Origin: Meconema thalassinum
Taxonomy: Eukaryota; Arthropoda; Insecta; Orthoptera; Tettigoniidae
Reading direction: 5' to 3'
Length of the DNA: 64,000 bases
Assembly: GCA_946902985.2 (NCBI GenBank)
Contig: CAMPQE020000053.1
Span: 1,116,001 to 1,180,000, forward strand
Shown: positions 28,251-44,519 of the stretch, piece by piece
How positions within the stretch are numbered: position 1 is the stretch's first letter
How the letters are laid out: every line of letters begins with the position of its first letter
The notes under the pieces: model-generated
The model's database searches: none
What the model was told of the DNA's origin: nothing
What the model saw: only the letters and a program-made list of their open reading frames with translations
Program-made: the position numbers and the translations under genes

Positions 28251-31200
28251 GGCTTGGCGCAACCTGTGTACCATCACTGTTGCCACTACTAATCTACCTT
28301 ATATCTACTAGGGCTTGGTGCAACCTGTGTACCATCACTGTTGCCACTACTAATCTGCTTTATATCTACTAGGGCTTGGTGCAACCTGTGTACCATCACT
28401 GTTGCCACTACTAATCTACCTTATATCTACTAGGGCTTGGTGCAACCTGTGTACCATCACTTTTGCAACTACTAATCTACCTTATATCTACTAGGGCTTG
28501 GTGCATCCTGTATACCGTCACTGTTGCCACTACTAATCTACCTTATATCTCGGAGGGCTTGGTGCAACCTGTATACCATCACTGTTGCCACTACTAATCT
28601 GCCTTATATCTACTAGGGCTTGGCGCAACCTGTATACCATCACTGTTGCCACTACTAATCTACCTTATATCTACTAGGGCTTGGTGCAACCTGTGAACCA
28701 TCACTGTTGCCACTACTAATCTGCCTTATATCTACTAGGGCTTGGTGCAACCTGTGTACCATCACTGTTGCCACTACTAATCTGCCTTATATCTACTAGG
28801 GCTTGGTGCAACCTGTGTACCATCACTGTTGCCACTACTAATCTACCTTATATCCACTAGGGCTTGGCGCAACCTGTATACCATCACTGTTGCCACTACT
28901 AATCTACCTTATATCTACTAGGGCTTGGCGCAACCTGTATACCATCACTGTTGCCACTACTAATCTGCCTTATATCTACTAGGGATTGGTGCAACCTGAA
29001 TCCACCAGTGTTGACACTACTAATCTACCTTATATCCACTAGGGCTTCGTGCAACTTGTGTACTATCACTGTTGCCACTGATAATCTACCTTATATCTAC
29101 TAGGGCTTGGCGCAACCTGTGTACCATCACTGTTGCCACTACTAATCTACCTTATATTTACTAGGGCTTGGCGCAACCTGTGTACCATCACTGTTGCCAC
29201 TACTAATCTACCTTATATCTACTAGTGCTTGGCGCAACCTGTGTACCATCACTGTTGCCACTACTAATCTACCTTATATCTACTAGGGCTTGGCGCAACC
29301 TGTGTACCATCACTGTTGCCACTACTAATCTACCTTATATCTACTAGGGCTTGGCGCAACCTGTGTACCATCACTGTTGCCACTACTAATCTACCTTATA
29401 TCTACTAGGGATTGGTGCAACCTGTGTACCATCACTGTTGACACTACTAATCTACCTTATATCTACTGGGGCTTGGTGCAACCTGTATACCATCACTGTT
29501 GACACTACTAATCTATCTTATATCTACTAGGGCTTGGTGCAACCTGTGTACCATCACTGTTGCCACTACTAATCTACCTTATATCTACTATGGCTTGGCG
29601 CAACCTGTGTACCATCACTGTTGCCACTACTAATCTACCTTATATCTACTAGGGCTTGGTGCAACCTGTATACCATCACTGTTGACACTACTAATCTATC
29701 TTATATCTACTAGGGCTTGGTGCAAACCTGTATACCATCACTGTTGCCACTACTTATCTACCTTATATCCACTAGGGCTTGGCGCAACCCGTGTACTATC
29801 ACTGTTGCCACTACTAATCTACCTTATATCTACTATGGCTTGGCGCAACCTGTGTACCATCACTGTTGACACTACTAATCTACTTTATATCTACTATGGC
29901 TTGGCGCAACCTGTGTACCATCACTGTTGCCACTACTAATCTACCTGATATCCACTAGGGCTTGGCGCAACCTGTGTACCATCACTGTTGCCACTACTAA
30001 TCTACCTTATATCTACTATGGCTTGGCGCAACCTGTGTACCATCACTGTTGCCACTACTAATCTACCTTATATCTACTAGGGCTTGGCGCAACCTGTATA
30101 CCATCACCGTTGCCACTACTAATCTACCTTATATCTACTAGGGCTTGGTGCAACCTGTATACCATCACTGTTGACACTACTAATCTACTTAATATCTACT
30201 ATGGCTTGGCGCAACCTGTGTACCATCACTGTTGCCACTACTAATCTACCTTATATCTACTAGGGTTTGGCGCAACCTGTGTACCATCACTGTTGCCACT
30301 ACTAATCTACCTTATATCCACTAGGGCTTGGCGCAACCTGTGTACCATCACTGTTGCCACTACTAATCTACCTTATATCTACTATGGCTTGGCGCAACCT
30401 GTGTACCATCACTGTTGCCACTACTAATCTACCTTACATCTACTAGGGCTAGGCGCAACCTGTGTACCATCACTGTTGCCACTACTAATCTACCTTATAT
30501 CTACTATGGCTTGGCGCAACCCGTATACCATCACTGTTGCCACTACTAATCTACCTTATATCCACTATGGCTTGGCGCAACCTGTGTACCGTCACTGTTG
30601 ACACTACTAATCTACCTTATATCCACTAGGGCTTGGTGCAACCTGTGTACCATCACTGTTGCCACTACTAATCTACCTTATATCCACTAGGGCTTGGTGC
30701 AACCTGTGTACCGTCACTGTTGACACTACTAATCTACCTTATATCCACTAGGGCTTGGTGCAACCTGTGTACCATAACTGTTGCCACTACTAATCTACCT
30801 TATATCTACTATGGCTTGGCGCAACCCGTATACCAACAGTGTTGCCACTACTAATCTACCTTATACTACTAGGGCTTGGCGCAACCTGTATACCGTCACT
30901 GTTGACACTACTAATCTACCTTATATCCACTGGGGCTTGGTGCAACCTGTGTACCATCACTGTTGCCACTACTAATCTACCTTATATCTACTATGGCTTG
31001 GCGCAACCTGTATACCAACACTGTTGACACTACTAATCTACCTTATATCTACTAGGGCTTGGTGCATCCTGTATACCGTCACTGTTGACACTACTAATCT
31101 ACCTTATATCCACTAGGGCTTGGTGCAACCTGTGTACCATCACTGTTGCCACTACTAATCTACCTTATATCTACTATGGCTTGGCGCAACCTGTGTACCA

Positions 31201-32267
31201 TCACTGTTGCCACTACTAATCTACCTTATATCTACTAGGGATTGGTGCAACCTGTGTACCATCACTGTTGACACTACTAATCTACCTTATATCTACTGGG
31301 GCTTGGTGCAACCTGTATACCATCACTGTTGACACTACTAATCTATCTTATATCTACTAGGGCTTGGTGCAACCTGTATACCATCACTGTTGACACTACT
31401 AATCTACCTTATATCTACTAGGGCTTGGTGCAACCTGTGTACCATCACTGTTGACACTACTAATCTGCCTTATATCTACTAGTGCTTGGTGCAACCTGTG
31501 TACCATCACTATTGCCACTACTAATCTACCTTATATCAACTATGGCTTGGCGCAACCTGTGTACCATCACTGTTGCCACTACTAATCTACCTTATATCTA
31601 CTAGGGCTTGGTGCAACCTGTATACCATCACTGTTGCCACTACTAATCTACCTTATATCCACTAGGGCTTGGCGCAACCTGTGTACTATCACTGTTGCCA
31701 CTACTAATCTACCTTATATCTACTATGGCTTGGCGCAACCTGTGTACCATCACTGTTGCCACTACTAATCTACCTTATATCTACTAGGGCTTGGCGTAAC
31801 TTGTATACCATCACTGTTGCCACTACTAATCTGCCTTATATCTACTAGGGATTGGTGCAACCTGCATACCACTACTGTTGACACTACTAATCTACCTTAT
31901 ATCCACTAGGGCTTGGCGCAACCTGTATACCATCACTCTTGCCACTACTAATCTACCTTATATTTACTAGGGCTTGGTGCATCCTGTATACCGTCACTGT
32001 TGCCACTACTAATCTACCTTATATCTACTAGGGATTGGTGCAACCTGTATACCATCACTGTTGACACTACTAATCTACCTTATATCTACTATGGCTTGGC
32101 GCAACCTGTGTACCATCACTGTTGCCACTACTAATCTACCTTATATCTACTAGGGCTTGGTGCAACCTGTGTACCATCACTGTTGCCACTACTAATCTGC
32201 CTTATATCTACTAGGGCTTGGTGCAACCTGTGTACCATCACTGTTGCCACTACTAATCTACCTTATA
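28251..32267 (+). repeat. Satellite segment between block B and the 7,932-bp tandem pair
   Basis: Up to about 29.3 kb this follows 38.4-39.5 kb at an offset of 10,188-10,189 bp. An odd CTCGGAGGGC replaces CTACTAGGGC near 28549, and GAATCC replaces GAATTC near 28998. One additional CTAGGGCTTGGCGC monomer follows near 29.34 kb. The part from 29.68 kb, with a 62-bp monomer near 29724 and a 60-bp monomer near 30865, resembles 48.5-50.2 kb at offsets of 18,853 then 18,975 bp, meaning two extra monomers in the right copy. At 31.8-32.2 kb the series of 28.0-28.4 kb appears again. Confidence 0.7.
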
Positions 32268-35200
32268 TCTACTAGGGCTTGGTGCAACCTGTGTACCATC
32301 ACTGTTGCCACTACTAATCTACCTTATATCTACTAGGGCTTGGTGCATCCTGTATACCGTCACTGTTGCCACTACTAATCTACCTTATATCTACTAGGGC
32401 TTGGTGCAACCTGTATTCCATCACTGTTGCCACTACTAATCTGCCTTATATCTACTAGGGCTTGGCGCAACCTGTATACCATCACTGTTGCCACTACTAA
32501 TCTACCTTATATCTACTAGGGCTTGGTGCAACCTGTGAACCATCAATGTTGCCACTACTAATCTGCCTTATATCTACTAGGGCTTGGTGCAAACTGTGTA
32601 CCATCACTGTTGCCACTACTAATCTGCCTTATATCTACTAGGGCTTGGTGCAACCTGTGTACCATCACTGTTGCCACTACTAATCTACCTTATATCCACT
32701 AGGGCTTGGCGCAACCTGTATACCATCACTGTTGCCACTACTAATCTACCTTATATCTACTAGGGCTTGGCGCAACCTGTATACCATCACTGTTGCCACT
32801 ACTAATCTGCCTTATATCTACTAGGGATTGGTGCAACCTGAATTCCACCAGTGTTGACACTACTAATCTACCTTATATCCAATAGGGCTTCGTGCAACTT
32901 GTGTACCATCACTGTTGCCACTACTAATCTACCTTATATCTACTAGGGCTTGGCGCAACCTGTGTACCATCACTGTTGCCACTACTAATCTACCTTATAT
33001 TTACTAGGGCTTGGCGCAACCTGTGTACCATCACTGTTGCCACTACTAATCTACCTTATATCTACTAGTGCTTGGCGCAACCTGTGTACCATCACTGTTG
33101 CCACTACTAATCTACCTTATATCTACTAGGGCTTGGCGCAACCTGTGTACCATCACTGTTGCCACTACTAATCTACCTTATATCTACTAGGGATTGGTGC
33201 AACCTGTGTACCTTCACTGTTGACACTACTAATCTACCTTATATCTACTGGGGCTTGGTGCAACCTGTATACCATCACTGTTGACACTACTAATCTATCT
33301 TATATCTACTAGGGCTTGGTGCAACCTGTATACCATCACTGTTGACACTACTAATCTACCTTATATCTACTAGGGCTTGGTGCAACCTGTGTACCATCAC
33401 TGTTGACACTACTAATCTGCCTTATATCTACTAGTGCTTCGTGCAACCTGTGTACCATCACTCTTGCCACTACTAATCTACCTTATATCTACTATGGCTT
33501 GGCGCAACCTGTGTACCATCACTGTTGCCACTACTAATCTACCTTATATCTACTAGGGCTTGGCGCAACCTGTATACCATCACTGTTGCCACTACTAATC
33601 TACCTTATATCTACTAGGGCTTGGCGCAACCTGTATACCATCACTGTTGCCACTACTAATCTGCCTTATATCTACTAGGGATTGGTGCAACCTGAATTCC
33701 ACCAGTGTTGACACTACTAATCTACCTTATATCCACTAGGGCTTGGTGCAACTTGTGTACCATCACTGTTGCCACTACTAATCTACCTTATATCTACTAG
33801 GGCTTGGCGCAACCTGTGTACCATCACTGTTGCCACTACTAATCTACCTTATATCTACTAGGGCTTGGCGCAACCTGTGTACCATCACTGTTGCCACTAC
33901 TAATCTACCTTATATCTACTAGGGCTTGGCGCAACCTGTGTACCATCACTGTTGCCACTACTAATCTACCTTATATCTACTAGGGATTGGTGCAACCTGT
34001 GTACCATCACTGTTGGCACTACTAATCTACCTTATATCTACTGGGGCTTGGTGCAACCTGTATACCATCACTGTTGACACTACTAATCTATCTTATATCT
34101 ACTAGGGCTTGGTGCAACCTGTATACCATCACTGTTGACACTACTAATCTACCTTATATCTACTAGGGCTTGGTGCAACCTGTGTACCATCACTGTTGAC
34201 ACTACTAATCTGCCTTATATCTACTAGTGCTTGGTGCAACCTGTGTACCATCACTCTTGCCACTACTAATCTACCTTATATCTACTATGGCTTGGCGCAA
34301 CCTGTGTACCATCACTGTTGCCACTACTAATCTACCTTATATCTACTAGGGCTTGGTGCAACCTGTATACCATCACTGTTGACACTACTAATCTATCTTA
34401 TATCTACTAGGGCTTGGTGCAAACCTGTATACCATCACTGTTGCCACTACTTATCTACCTTATATCCACTAGGGCTTGGCGCAACCCGTGTACTATCACT
34501 GTTGCCACTACTAATCTACCTTATATCTACTATGTCTTGGCGCAACCTGTGTACCATCACTGTTGACACTACTAATCTACGTTATATCTACTATGGCTTG
34601 GCGCAACCTGTGTACCATCACTGTTGCCACTACTAATCTACCTTATATCCACTAGGGCTTGGCGCAACCTGTGTACCATCACTGTTGCCACTACTAATCT
34701 ACCTTATATCTACTATGGCTTGGCGCAACCTGTGTACCATCACTGTTGCCACTACTAATCTACCTTATATCTACTAGGGCTTGGCGCAACCTGTATACCA
34801 TCACCGTTGCCACTACTAATCTACCTTATATCTACTAGGGCTTGGTGCAACCTGCATACCATCACTGTTGACACTACTAATCTATCTTATATCTACTAGG
34901 GCTTGGTGCAACCTGTATACCATCACTGTTGACACTACTAATCTACCTTATATCTACTATGGCTTGGCGCAACCTGTGTACCATCACTGTTGCCACTACT
35001 AATCTACCTTATATCCACTAGGGCTTGGCGCAACCTGTGTACCATCACTGTTGCCACTTCTAATCTACCTTATATCTACTAGGGTTTGGCGCAACCTGTG
35101 TACCATCACTGTTGCCACTACTAATCTACCTTATATCCACTAGGGCTTGGCGCATCCTGTGTACCATCACTGTTGCCACTACTAATCTACCTTATATCTA

Positions 35201-36587
35201 CTATGGCTTGGCGCAACCTGTGTACCATCACTGTTGCCACTACTTATCTACCTTACATCTACTAGGGCTTGGCGCAACCTGTGTACCATCACTGTTGCCA
35301 CTACTAATCTACCTTATATCTACTATGGCTTCGCGCAACCCGTATACCATCACTATTGCCACTACTAATCTACCTTATATCCACTATGGCTTGGCGCAAC
35401 CTGTGTACCGTCACTGTTGACACTACTAATCTACCTTATATCCACTAGGGCTTGGTGCAACCTGTGTACCATCACTGTTGCCACTACTAATCTACCTTAT
35501 ATCCACTAGGGCTTGGTGCAACCTGTGTACCGTCACTGTTGACACTACTAATCTACCTTATATCCACTAGGGCTTGGTGCAACCTGTGTACCATCACTGA
35601 TGCCACTACTAATCTACCTTATATCTACTATGGCTTGGCGCAACCCGTATACCAACACTGTTGCCACTACTAATCTACCTTATATCAACTATGGCTTGGC
35701 GCAACCTGTGTACCATCACTGTTGCCACTACTAATCTACCTTATATCTACTAGGGCTTGGTGCAACCTGTATACCATCACTGTTGACACTACTAATCTAT
35801 CTTATATCTACTAGGGCTTGGTGCAAACCTGTATACCATCACTGTTGCCACTACTAATCTACCTTATATCCACTAGGGCTTGGCGCAACCTGTGTACTAT
35901 CACTGATGCCACTACTAATCTACCTTATATCTACTATGGCTTGGCGCAACCTGTGTACCATCACTGTTGACACTACTAATCTACCTTATATCTACTATGG
36001 CTTGGCGCAACCTGTGTACCATCACTGTTGCCACTACTAATCTACCTTATATCTACTATGGCTTGGCGCAACCTGTGTACCATCACTGTTGCCACTACTA
36101 ATCTACCTTATATCTACTAGGGCTTGGCGCAACCTGTATACCATCACCGTTGCCACTACTAATCTACCTTATATCTACTAGGGCTTGATGCAACCTGTAT
36201 ACCATCACTGTTGACACTACTAATCTATCTTATATCTACTAGGGCTTGGTGCAACCTGTATACCATCACTGTTGACACTACTAATCTACCTTATATCTAC
36301 TATGGCTTGGCGCAACCTGTGTACCATCACTGTTGCCACTACTAATCTGCCTTATATCTACTAGTGCTTGGTGCAACCTGTGTACCATCACTCTTGCCAC
36401 TACTAATCTACCTTATATCTACTATGGCTTGGCGCAACCTGTGTACCATCACTGTTGCCACTACTAATCTACCTTATATCTACTAGGGCTTGGTGCAACC
36501 TGTATACCATCACTGTTGCCACTACTAATCTACCTTATATCTACTAGGGCTTGGTGCAACCTGTGTACCATCACTGTTGCCACTACT

Positions 36588-37123
36588 AAAGTGCCTTATA
36601 TCTACTAGGGCTTGGTGCAACCTGTGTACCATTACTGTTGCCACTACTAATCTACCTTATATCTACTAGGGCTTGGTGCAACCTGTGTACCATCACTGTT
36701 GCCACTACTAATCTACCTTATATATACTAGGGCTTGGTGCAACCTGTGTACCATCACTGTTGACACTACTAATCTACCTTATATCTACTAGGGCTTGGCG
36801 CAACCTGTATACCATCACTGTTGCCACTACTAATCTACCTCTTATCTACTAGGGCTTGGCGCAACCTGTATATCATCACTGTTGCCACTACTAATCTACC
36901 TTATATCTACTAGGGCTTGGCGCAACCTGTATTCCATCACTGTTGACACTACTAATCTACCTCTTATCTACTAGGGCTTGGCGCAACCTGTATACCATCA
37001 CTGTTGCCACTACTTATCTACCTTATATCTACTAGGGCTTGGCGCAACCTGTATATCATCACTGTTGCCACTACTAATCTACCTTATATCTACTAGGGCT
37101 TGGCGCAACCTGTATATCATAAC
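36588..37123 (+). repeat. Variant cassette A, copy 5
   Basis: AAAGTG at 36588 and CATAAC at 37118, spacing 530 bp. It is 10,188 bp after copy 4. In this copy one middle monomer reads CACTACTTATC near 37013. Confidence 0.9.
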
Positions 37124-37268
37124 TGTTGCCACTACTAATCTACCTTATATCTACTAGGGCTTGGTGCAACCTGTGTACCATCACTGTTGCCACTACTAAT
37201 CTACCTTATATCTACTAGGGCTTGGCGCAACCTGTATACCATCACTGTTGCCACTACTAATCTACCTT

Positions 37269-38438
37269 ATATCCATTAGGGCTTAGGGCAACCTGTATAC
37301 CATCACTGTTGACACTACCAATCTACCTTATATCCACTAGGGCTTAGGGCAACCTGTATACCATCACTGTTGACACTACCAATCTACCGTATATCCACTA
37401 GGGCTTAGGGCAACCTGTATACCATCACTGTTGCCACTACTAATCTACCTTATATCCACTAGGGCTTAGGGCAACCTGTATACCATCACTGTTGACACTA
37501 CCAATCTACCTTATATCCACTATGGCTTAGGGCAACCTGTATACCATCACTGTTGCCACAACCAATCTACCTTATATCTACTAGGGCTTGGCGCAACCTG
37601 TATACCATCACTGTTGACACTACTAATTTACCTTATATCTACTAGGGCTGGGCGCAACCTGCTCACCATCACTGTTGCCACTACTAATCTACCTTATATC
37701 TACTAGGGCTTGGCGCAACCTGTATACCATCACTGTAGCCACTACTAATCTGCCTTATATCTACTAAAGATTGGTGCAACCTGCATACCACCACTGTTGA
37801 CACTACTAATCTACCTTATATCCACTAGGGCGTGGCGCAACATGTATACCATCACTGTTGACACTACTAATTTACCTTATATCTACTAGGGCTTGGCGCA
37901 ACCTGTATTCCATCACTGTTGACACTACTAATCTACCTTATATCTACTAGGGCTTGGCGCAACCTGTATTCCATCACTGTTGACACTACTAATTCACCTT
38001 ATATCTACTAGGGCTTGGCGCAACCTATATACCATCACTGTTGACACTACTAATTTACCTTATATCTACTAGGGCTGGGCGCAACCTGCTCACCATCACT
38101 GTTGCCACTACTAATCTACCTTATATCTACTAGGGCTTGGCGTAACCTGTATACCATCACTGTTGCCACTACTAATCTGCCTTATATCTACTAGGGATTG
38201 GTGCAACCTGCATACCACCACTGTTGACACTACTAATCTACCTTATATCCACTAGGGCTTGGCGCAACCTGTATACCATCACTCTTGCCACTACTAATCT
38301 ACCTTATATTTACTAGGGCTTGGTGCATCCTGTATACCGTCACTGTTGCCACTACTAATCTACCTTATATCTACTAGGGATTGGTGCAACCTGTATACCA
38401 TCATTGTTGACACTACTAATCTACCTTATATCTACTAT
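37269..38438 (+). repeat. Variant block B, copy 2
   Basis: Five GGGCTTAGGGC monomers (37269-37568) are followed by the GCTGGGCGCAACCTGCTC series, 10,188 bp from copy 1. Differences from copy 1 include CATTAGGGC at the start, where copy 1 has CACAAGGGC, CAACATGTATACC near 37849, and CATCATTGTTGAC near 38400. Confidence 0.88.
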
Positions 38439-41400
38439 GGCTTGGCGCAACCTGTGTACCATCACTGTTGCCACTACTAATCTACCTTATATCTACTAGG
38501 GCTTGGTGCAACCTGTGTACCATCACTGTTGCCACTACTAATCTGCCTTATATCTACTAGGCCTTGGTGCAACCTGTGTACCATCACTGTTGCCACTACT
38601 AATCTACCTTATATCTACTAGGGCTTGGTGCAACCTGTGTACCATCACTGTTGCCACTACTAATCTACCTTATATCTACTAGGGCTTGGTGCATCCTGTA
38701 TACCGTCACTGTTGCCACTACTAATCTACCTTATATCTACTAGGGCTTGGTGCAACCTGTATACCATCACTGTTGCCACTACTAATCTGCCTTATATCTA
38801 CTAGGGCTTGGCGCAACCTGTATACCATCACTGTTGCCACTACTAATCTACCTTATATCTACTAGGGCTTGGTGCAACCTGTGAACCATCACTGATGCCA
38901 CTACTAATCTGCCTTATATCTACTAGGGCTTGGTGCAACCTGTGTACCATCACTGTTGCCACTACTAATCTGCCTTATATCTACTAGGGCTTGGTGCAAC
39001 CTGTGTACCATCACTGTTGCCACTACTAATCTACCTTATATCCACTAGGGCTTGGCGCAACCTGTATACCATCACTGTTGCCACTACTAATCTACCTTAT
39101 ATCTACTAGGGCTTGGCGCAACCTGTATACCATCACTGTTGCCACTACTAATCTGCCTTATATCTACTAGGGATTGGTGCAACCTGAATTCCACCAGTGT
39201 TGACACTACTAATCTACCTTATATCCACTAGGGCTTCGTGCAACTTGTGTACCATCACTGTTGCCACTACTAATCTACCTTATATCTACTAGGGCTTGGC
39301 GCAACCTGTGTACCATCACTGTTGCCACTACTAATCTACCTTATATTTACTAGGGCTTGGCGCAACCTGTGTACCATCACTGTTGCCACTACTAATCTAC
39401 CTTATATCTACTAGTGCTTGGCGCAACCTGTGTACCATCACTGTTGCCACTACTAATCTACCTTATATCTACTAGGGCTTGGCGCAACCTGTGTACCATC
39501 ACTGTTGCCACTACTAATCTACCTTATATCTACTAGGGATTGGTGCAACCTGTGTACCATCACTGTTGACACTACTAATCTACCTTATATCTACTGGGGC
39601 TTGGTGCAACCTGTATACCATCACTGTTGACACTACTAATCTACCTTATATCTACTAGGGCTTGGTGCAACCTGTGTACCATCACTGTTGACACTACTAA
39701 TCTGCCTTATATCTACTAGTGCTTGGTGCAACCTGTGTACCATCACTCTTGCCACTACTAATCTACCTTATATCTACTATGGCTTGGCGCAACCTGTATA
39801 CCATCACTGTTGCCACTCCTAATCTACCTTATATCTACTAGGGCTTGGCGCAACCTGTATACCATCACTGTTGCCACTACTAATCTGCCTTATATCTACT
39901 AGGGATTGGTGCAACCTGAATTCCACCAGTGTTGACACTACTAATCTACCTTATATCCACTAGGGCTTTGTGCAACTTGTGTACCATCACTGTTGCCACT
40001 ACTAATCTACCTTATATCTACTAGGGCTTGGCGCAACCTGTGTACCATCACTGTTGCCACTACTAATCTACCTTATATCTACTAGGGCTTGGCGCAACCT
40101 GTGTACCATCACTGTTGCCACTACTAATCTACCTTATATCTACTAGGGCTTGGCGCAACCTGTGTACCATCACTGTTGCCACTACTAATCTACCTTATAT
40201 CTACTAGGGCTTGGTGCAACCTGTGTACCATCACTGTTGCCACTACTAATCTACCTTATATCTACTAGGGCTTGGTGCATCCTGTATACCGTCACTGTTG
40301 CCACTACTAATCTACCTTATATCTACTAGGGCTTGGTGCAACCTGTATTCCATCACTGTTGCCACTACTAATCTGCCTTATATCTACTAGGGCTTGGCGC
40401 AACCTGTATACCATCACTGTTGCCACTACTAATCTACCTTATATCTACTAGGGCTTGGTGCAACCTGTGAACCATCAATGTTGCCACTACTAATCTGCCT
40501 TATATCTACTAGGGCTTGGTGCAAACTGTGTACCATCACTGTTGCCACTACTAATCTGCCTTATATCTACTAGGGCTTGGTGCAACCTGTGTACCATCAC
40601 TGTTGCCACTACTAATCTACCTTATATCCACTAGGGCTTGGCGCAACCTGTATACCATCACTGTTGCCACTACTAATCTACCTTATATCTACTAGGGCTT
40701 GGCGCAACCTGTATACCATCACTGTTGCCACTACTAATCTGCCTTATATCTACTAGGGATTGGTGCAACCTGAATTCCACCAGTGTTGACACTACTAATC
40801 TACCTTATATCCAATAGGGCTTCGTGCAACTTGTGTACCATCACTGTTGCCACTACTAATCTACCTTATATCTACTAGGGCTTGGCGCAACCTGTGTACC
40901 ATCACTGTTGCCACTACTAATCTACCTTATATTTACTAGGGCTTGGCGCAACCTGTGTACCATCACTGTTGCCACTACTAATCTACCTTATATCTACTAG
41001 TGCTTGGCGCAACCTGTGTACCATCACTGTTGCCACTACTAATCTACCTTATATCTACTAGGGCTTGGCGCAACCTGTGTACCATCACTGTTGCCACTAC
41101 TAATCTACCTTATATCTACTAGGGATTGGTGCAACCTGTGTACCTTCACTGTTGACACTACTAATCTACCTTATATCTACTGGGGCTTGGTGCAACCTGT
41201 ATACCATCACTGTTGACACTACTAATCTATCTTATATCTACTAGGGCTTGGTGCAACCTGTATACCATCACTGTTGACACTACTAATCTACCTTATATCT
41301 ACTAGGGCTTGGTGCAACCTGTGTACCATCACTGTTGACACTACTAATCTGCCTTATATCTACTAGTGCTTCGTGCAACCTGTGTACCATCACTCTTGCC

Positions 41401-44400
41401 ACTACTAATCTACCTTATATCTACTATGGCTTGGCGCAACCTGTGTACCATCACTGTTGCCACTACTAATCTACCTTATATCTACTAGGGCTTGGCGCAA
41501 CCTGTATACCATCACTGTTGCCACTACTAATCTACCTTATATCTACTAGGGCTTGGCGCAACCTGTATACCATCACTGTTGCCACTACTAATCTGCCTTA
41601 TATCTACTAGGGATTGGTGCAACCTGAATTCCACCAGTGTTGACACTACTAATCTACCTTATATCCACTAGGGCTTGGTGCAACTTGTGTACCATCACTG
41701 TTGCCACTACTAATCTACCTTATATCTACTAGGGCTTGGCGCAACCTGTGTACCATCACTGTTGCCACTACTAATCTACCTTATATCTACTAGGGCTTGG
41801 CGCAACCTGTGTACCATCACTGTTGCCACTACTAATCTACCTTATATCTACTAGGGCTTGGCGCAACCTGTGTACCATCACTGTTGCCACTACTAATCTA
41901 CCTTATATCTACTAGGGATTGGTGCAACCTGTGTACCATCACTGTTGACACTACTAATCTACCTTATATCTACTGGGGCTTGGTGCAACCTGTATACCAT
42001 CACTGTTGACACTACTAATCTATCTTATATCTACTAGGGCTTGGTGCAACCTGTATACCATCACTGTTGACACTACTAATCTACCTTATATCTACTAGGG
42101 CTTGGTGCAACCTGTGTACCATCACTGTTGACACTACTAATCTGCCTTATATCTACTAGTGCTTGGTGCAACCTGTGTACCATCACTCTTGCCACTACTA
42201 ATCTACCTTATATCTACTATGGCTTGGCGCAACCTGTGTACCATCACTGTTGCCACTACTAATCTACCTTATATCTACTAGGGCTTGGTGCAACCTGTAT
42301 ACCATCACTGTTGACACTACTAATCTATCTTATATCTACTAGGGCTTGGTGCAAACCTGTATACCATCACTGTTGCCACTACTTATCTACCTTATATCCA
42401 CTAGGGCTTGGCGCAACCCGTGTACTATCACTGTTGCCACTACTAATCTACCTTATATCTACTATGTCTTGGCGCAACCTGTGTACCATCACTGTTGACA
42501 CTACTAATCTACTTTATATCTACTATGGCTTGGCGCAACCTGTGTACCATCACTGTTGCCACTACTAATCTACCTTATATCCACTAGGGCTTGGCGCAAC
42601 CTGTGTACCATCACTGTTGCCACTACTAATCTACCTTATATCTACTATGGCTTGGCGCAACCTGTGTACCATCACTGTTGCCACTACTAATCTACCTTAT
42701 ATCTACTAGGGCTTGGCGCAACCTGTATACCATCACCGTTGCCACTACTAATCTACCTTATATCTACTAGGGCTTGGTGCAACCTGCATACCATCACTGT
42801 TGACACTACTAATCTATCTTATATCTACTAGGGCTTGGTGCAACCTGTATACCATCACTGTTGACACTACTAATCTACCTTATATCTACTATGGCTTGGC
42901 GCAACCTGTGTACCATCACTGTTGCCACTACTAATCTACCTTATATCCACTAGGGCTTGGCGCAACCTGTGTACCATCACTGTTGCCACTTCTAATCTAC
43001 CTTATATCTACTAGGGTTTGGCGCAACCTGTGTACCATCACTGTTGCCACTACTAATCTACCTTATATCCACTAGGGCTTGGCGCATCCTGTGTACCATC
43101 ACTGTTGCCACTACTAATCTACCTTATATCTACTATGGCTTGGCGCAACCTGTGTACCATCACTGTTGCCACTACTAATCTACCTTACATCTACTAGGGC
43201 TTGGCGCAACCTGTGTACCATCACTGTTGCCACTACTAATCTACCTTATATCTACTATGGCTTCGCGCAACCCGTATACCATCACTATTGCCACTACTAA
43301 TCTACCTTATATCCACTATGGCTTGGCGCAACCTGTGTACCGTCACTGTTGACACTACTAATCTACCTTATATCCACTAGGGCTTGGTGCAACCTGTGTA
43401 CCATCACTGTTGCCACTACTAATCTACCTTATATCCACTAGGGCTTGGTGCAACCTGTGTACCGTCACTGTTGACACTACTAATCTACCTTATATCCACT
43501 AGGGCTTGGTGCAACCTGTGTACCATCACTGATGCCACTACTAATCTACCTTATATCTACTATGGCTTGGCGCAACCCGTATACCAACACTGTTGCCACT
43601 ACTAATCTACCTTATATCAACTATGGCTTGGCGCAACCTGTGTACCATCACTGTTGCCACTACTAATCTACCTTATATCTACTAGGGCTTGGTGCGACCT
43701 GTATACCATCACTGTTGACACTACTAATCTATCTTATATCTACTAGGGCTTGGTGCAAACCTGTATACCATCACTGTTGCCACTACTAATCTACCTTATA
43801 TCCACTAGGGCTTGGCGCAACCTGTGTACTATCACTGATGCCACTACTAATCTACCTTATATCTACTATGGCTTGGCGCAACCTGTGTACCATCACTGTT
43901 GACACTACTAATCTACCTTATATCTACTATGGCTTGGCGCAACCTGTGTACCATCACTGTTGCCACTACTAATCTACCTTATATCTACTATGGCTTGGCG
44001 CAACCTGTGTACCATCACTGTTGCCACTACTAATCTACCTTATATCTACTAGGGCTTGGCGCAACCTGTATACCATCACCGTTGCCACTACTAATCTACC
44101 TTATATCTACTAGGGCTTGATGCAACCTGTATACCATCACTGTTGACACTACTAATCTATCTTATATCTACTAGGGCTTGGTGCAACCTGTATACCATCA
44201 CTGTTGACACTACTAATCTACCTTATATCTACTATGGCTTGGCGCAACCTGTGTACCATCACTGTTGCCACTACTAATCTGCCTTATATCTACTAGTGCT
44301 TGGTGCAACCTGTGTACCATCACTCTTGCCACTACTAATCTACCTTATATCTACTATGGCTTGTCGCAACCTGTGTACCATCACTGTTGCCACTACTAAT

Positions 44401-44519
44401 CTACCTTATATCTACTAGGGCTTGGTGCAACCTGTATACCATCACTGTTGCCACTACTAATCTACTTTATATCTACTAGGGCTTGGTGCAACCTGTGTAC
44501 CATCACTGTTGCCACTACT

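Larger units (their letters stand above)
32268..40199 (+). repeat. 7,932-bp tandem duplication, copy 1 (130 monomers)
   Basis: Each marker here recurs exactly 7,932 bp downstream: GCATCC at 32345/40277, GTGAACCATCAATGTTGCC near 32527/40459, GCAAACTGTGTACC near 32590/40522, CCAATAGGGCTTCG near 32880/40812, CCTTCACTG near 33212/41144, AAAGTG at 36588/44520, CATAAC at 37118/45050, and GGGCTTTGTGC near 39963/47895. 7,932 is 130 x 61 plus 2, and the 2 is accounted for by two 62-bp monomers (near 34420 and 35825). The left boundary lies between about 32222 and 32268, where GGTGC pairs with GGCGC and matching stops. Confidence 0.9.
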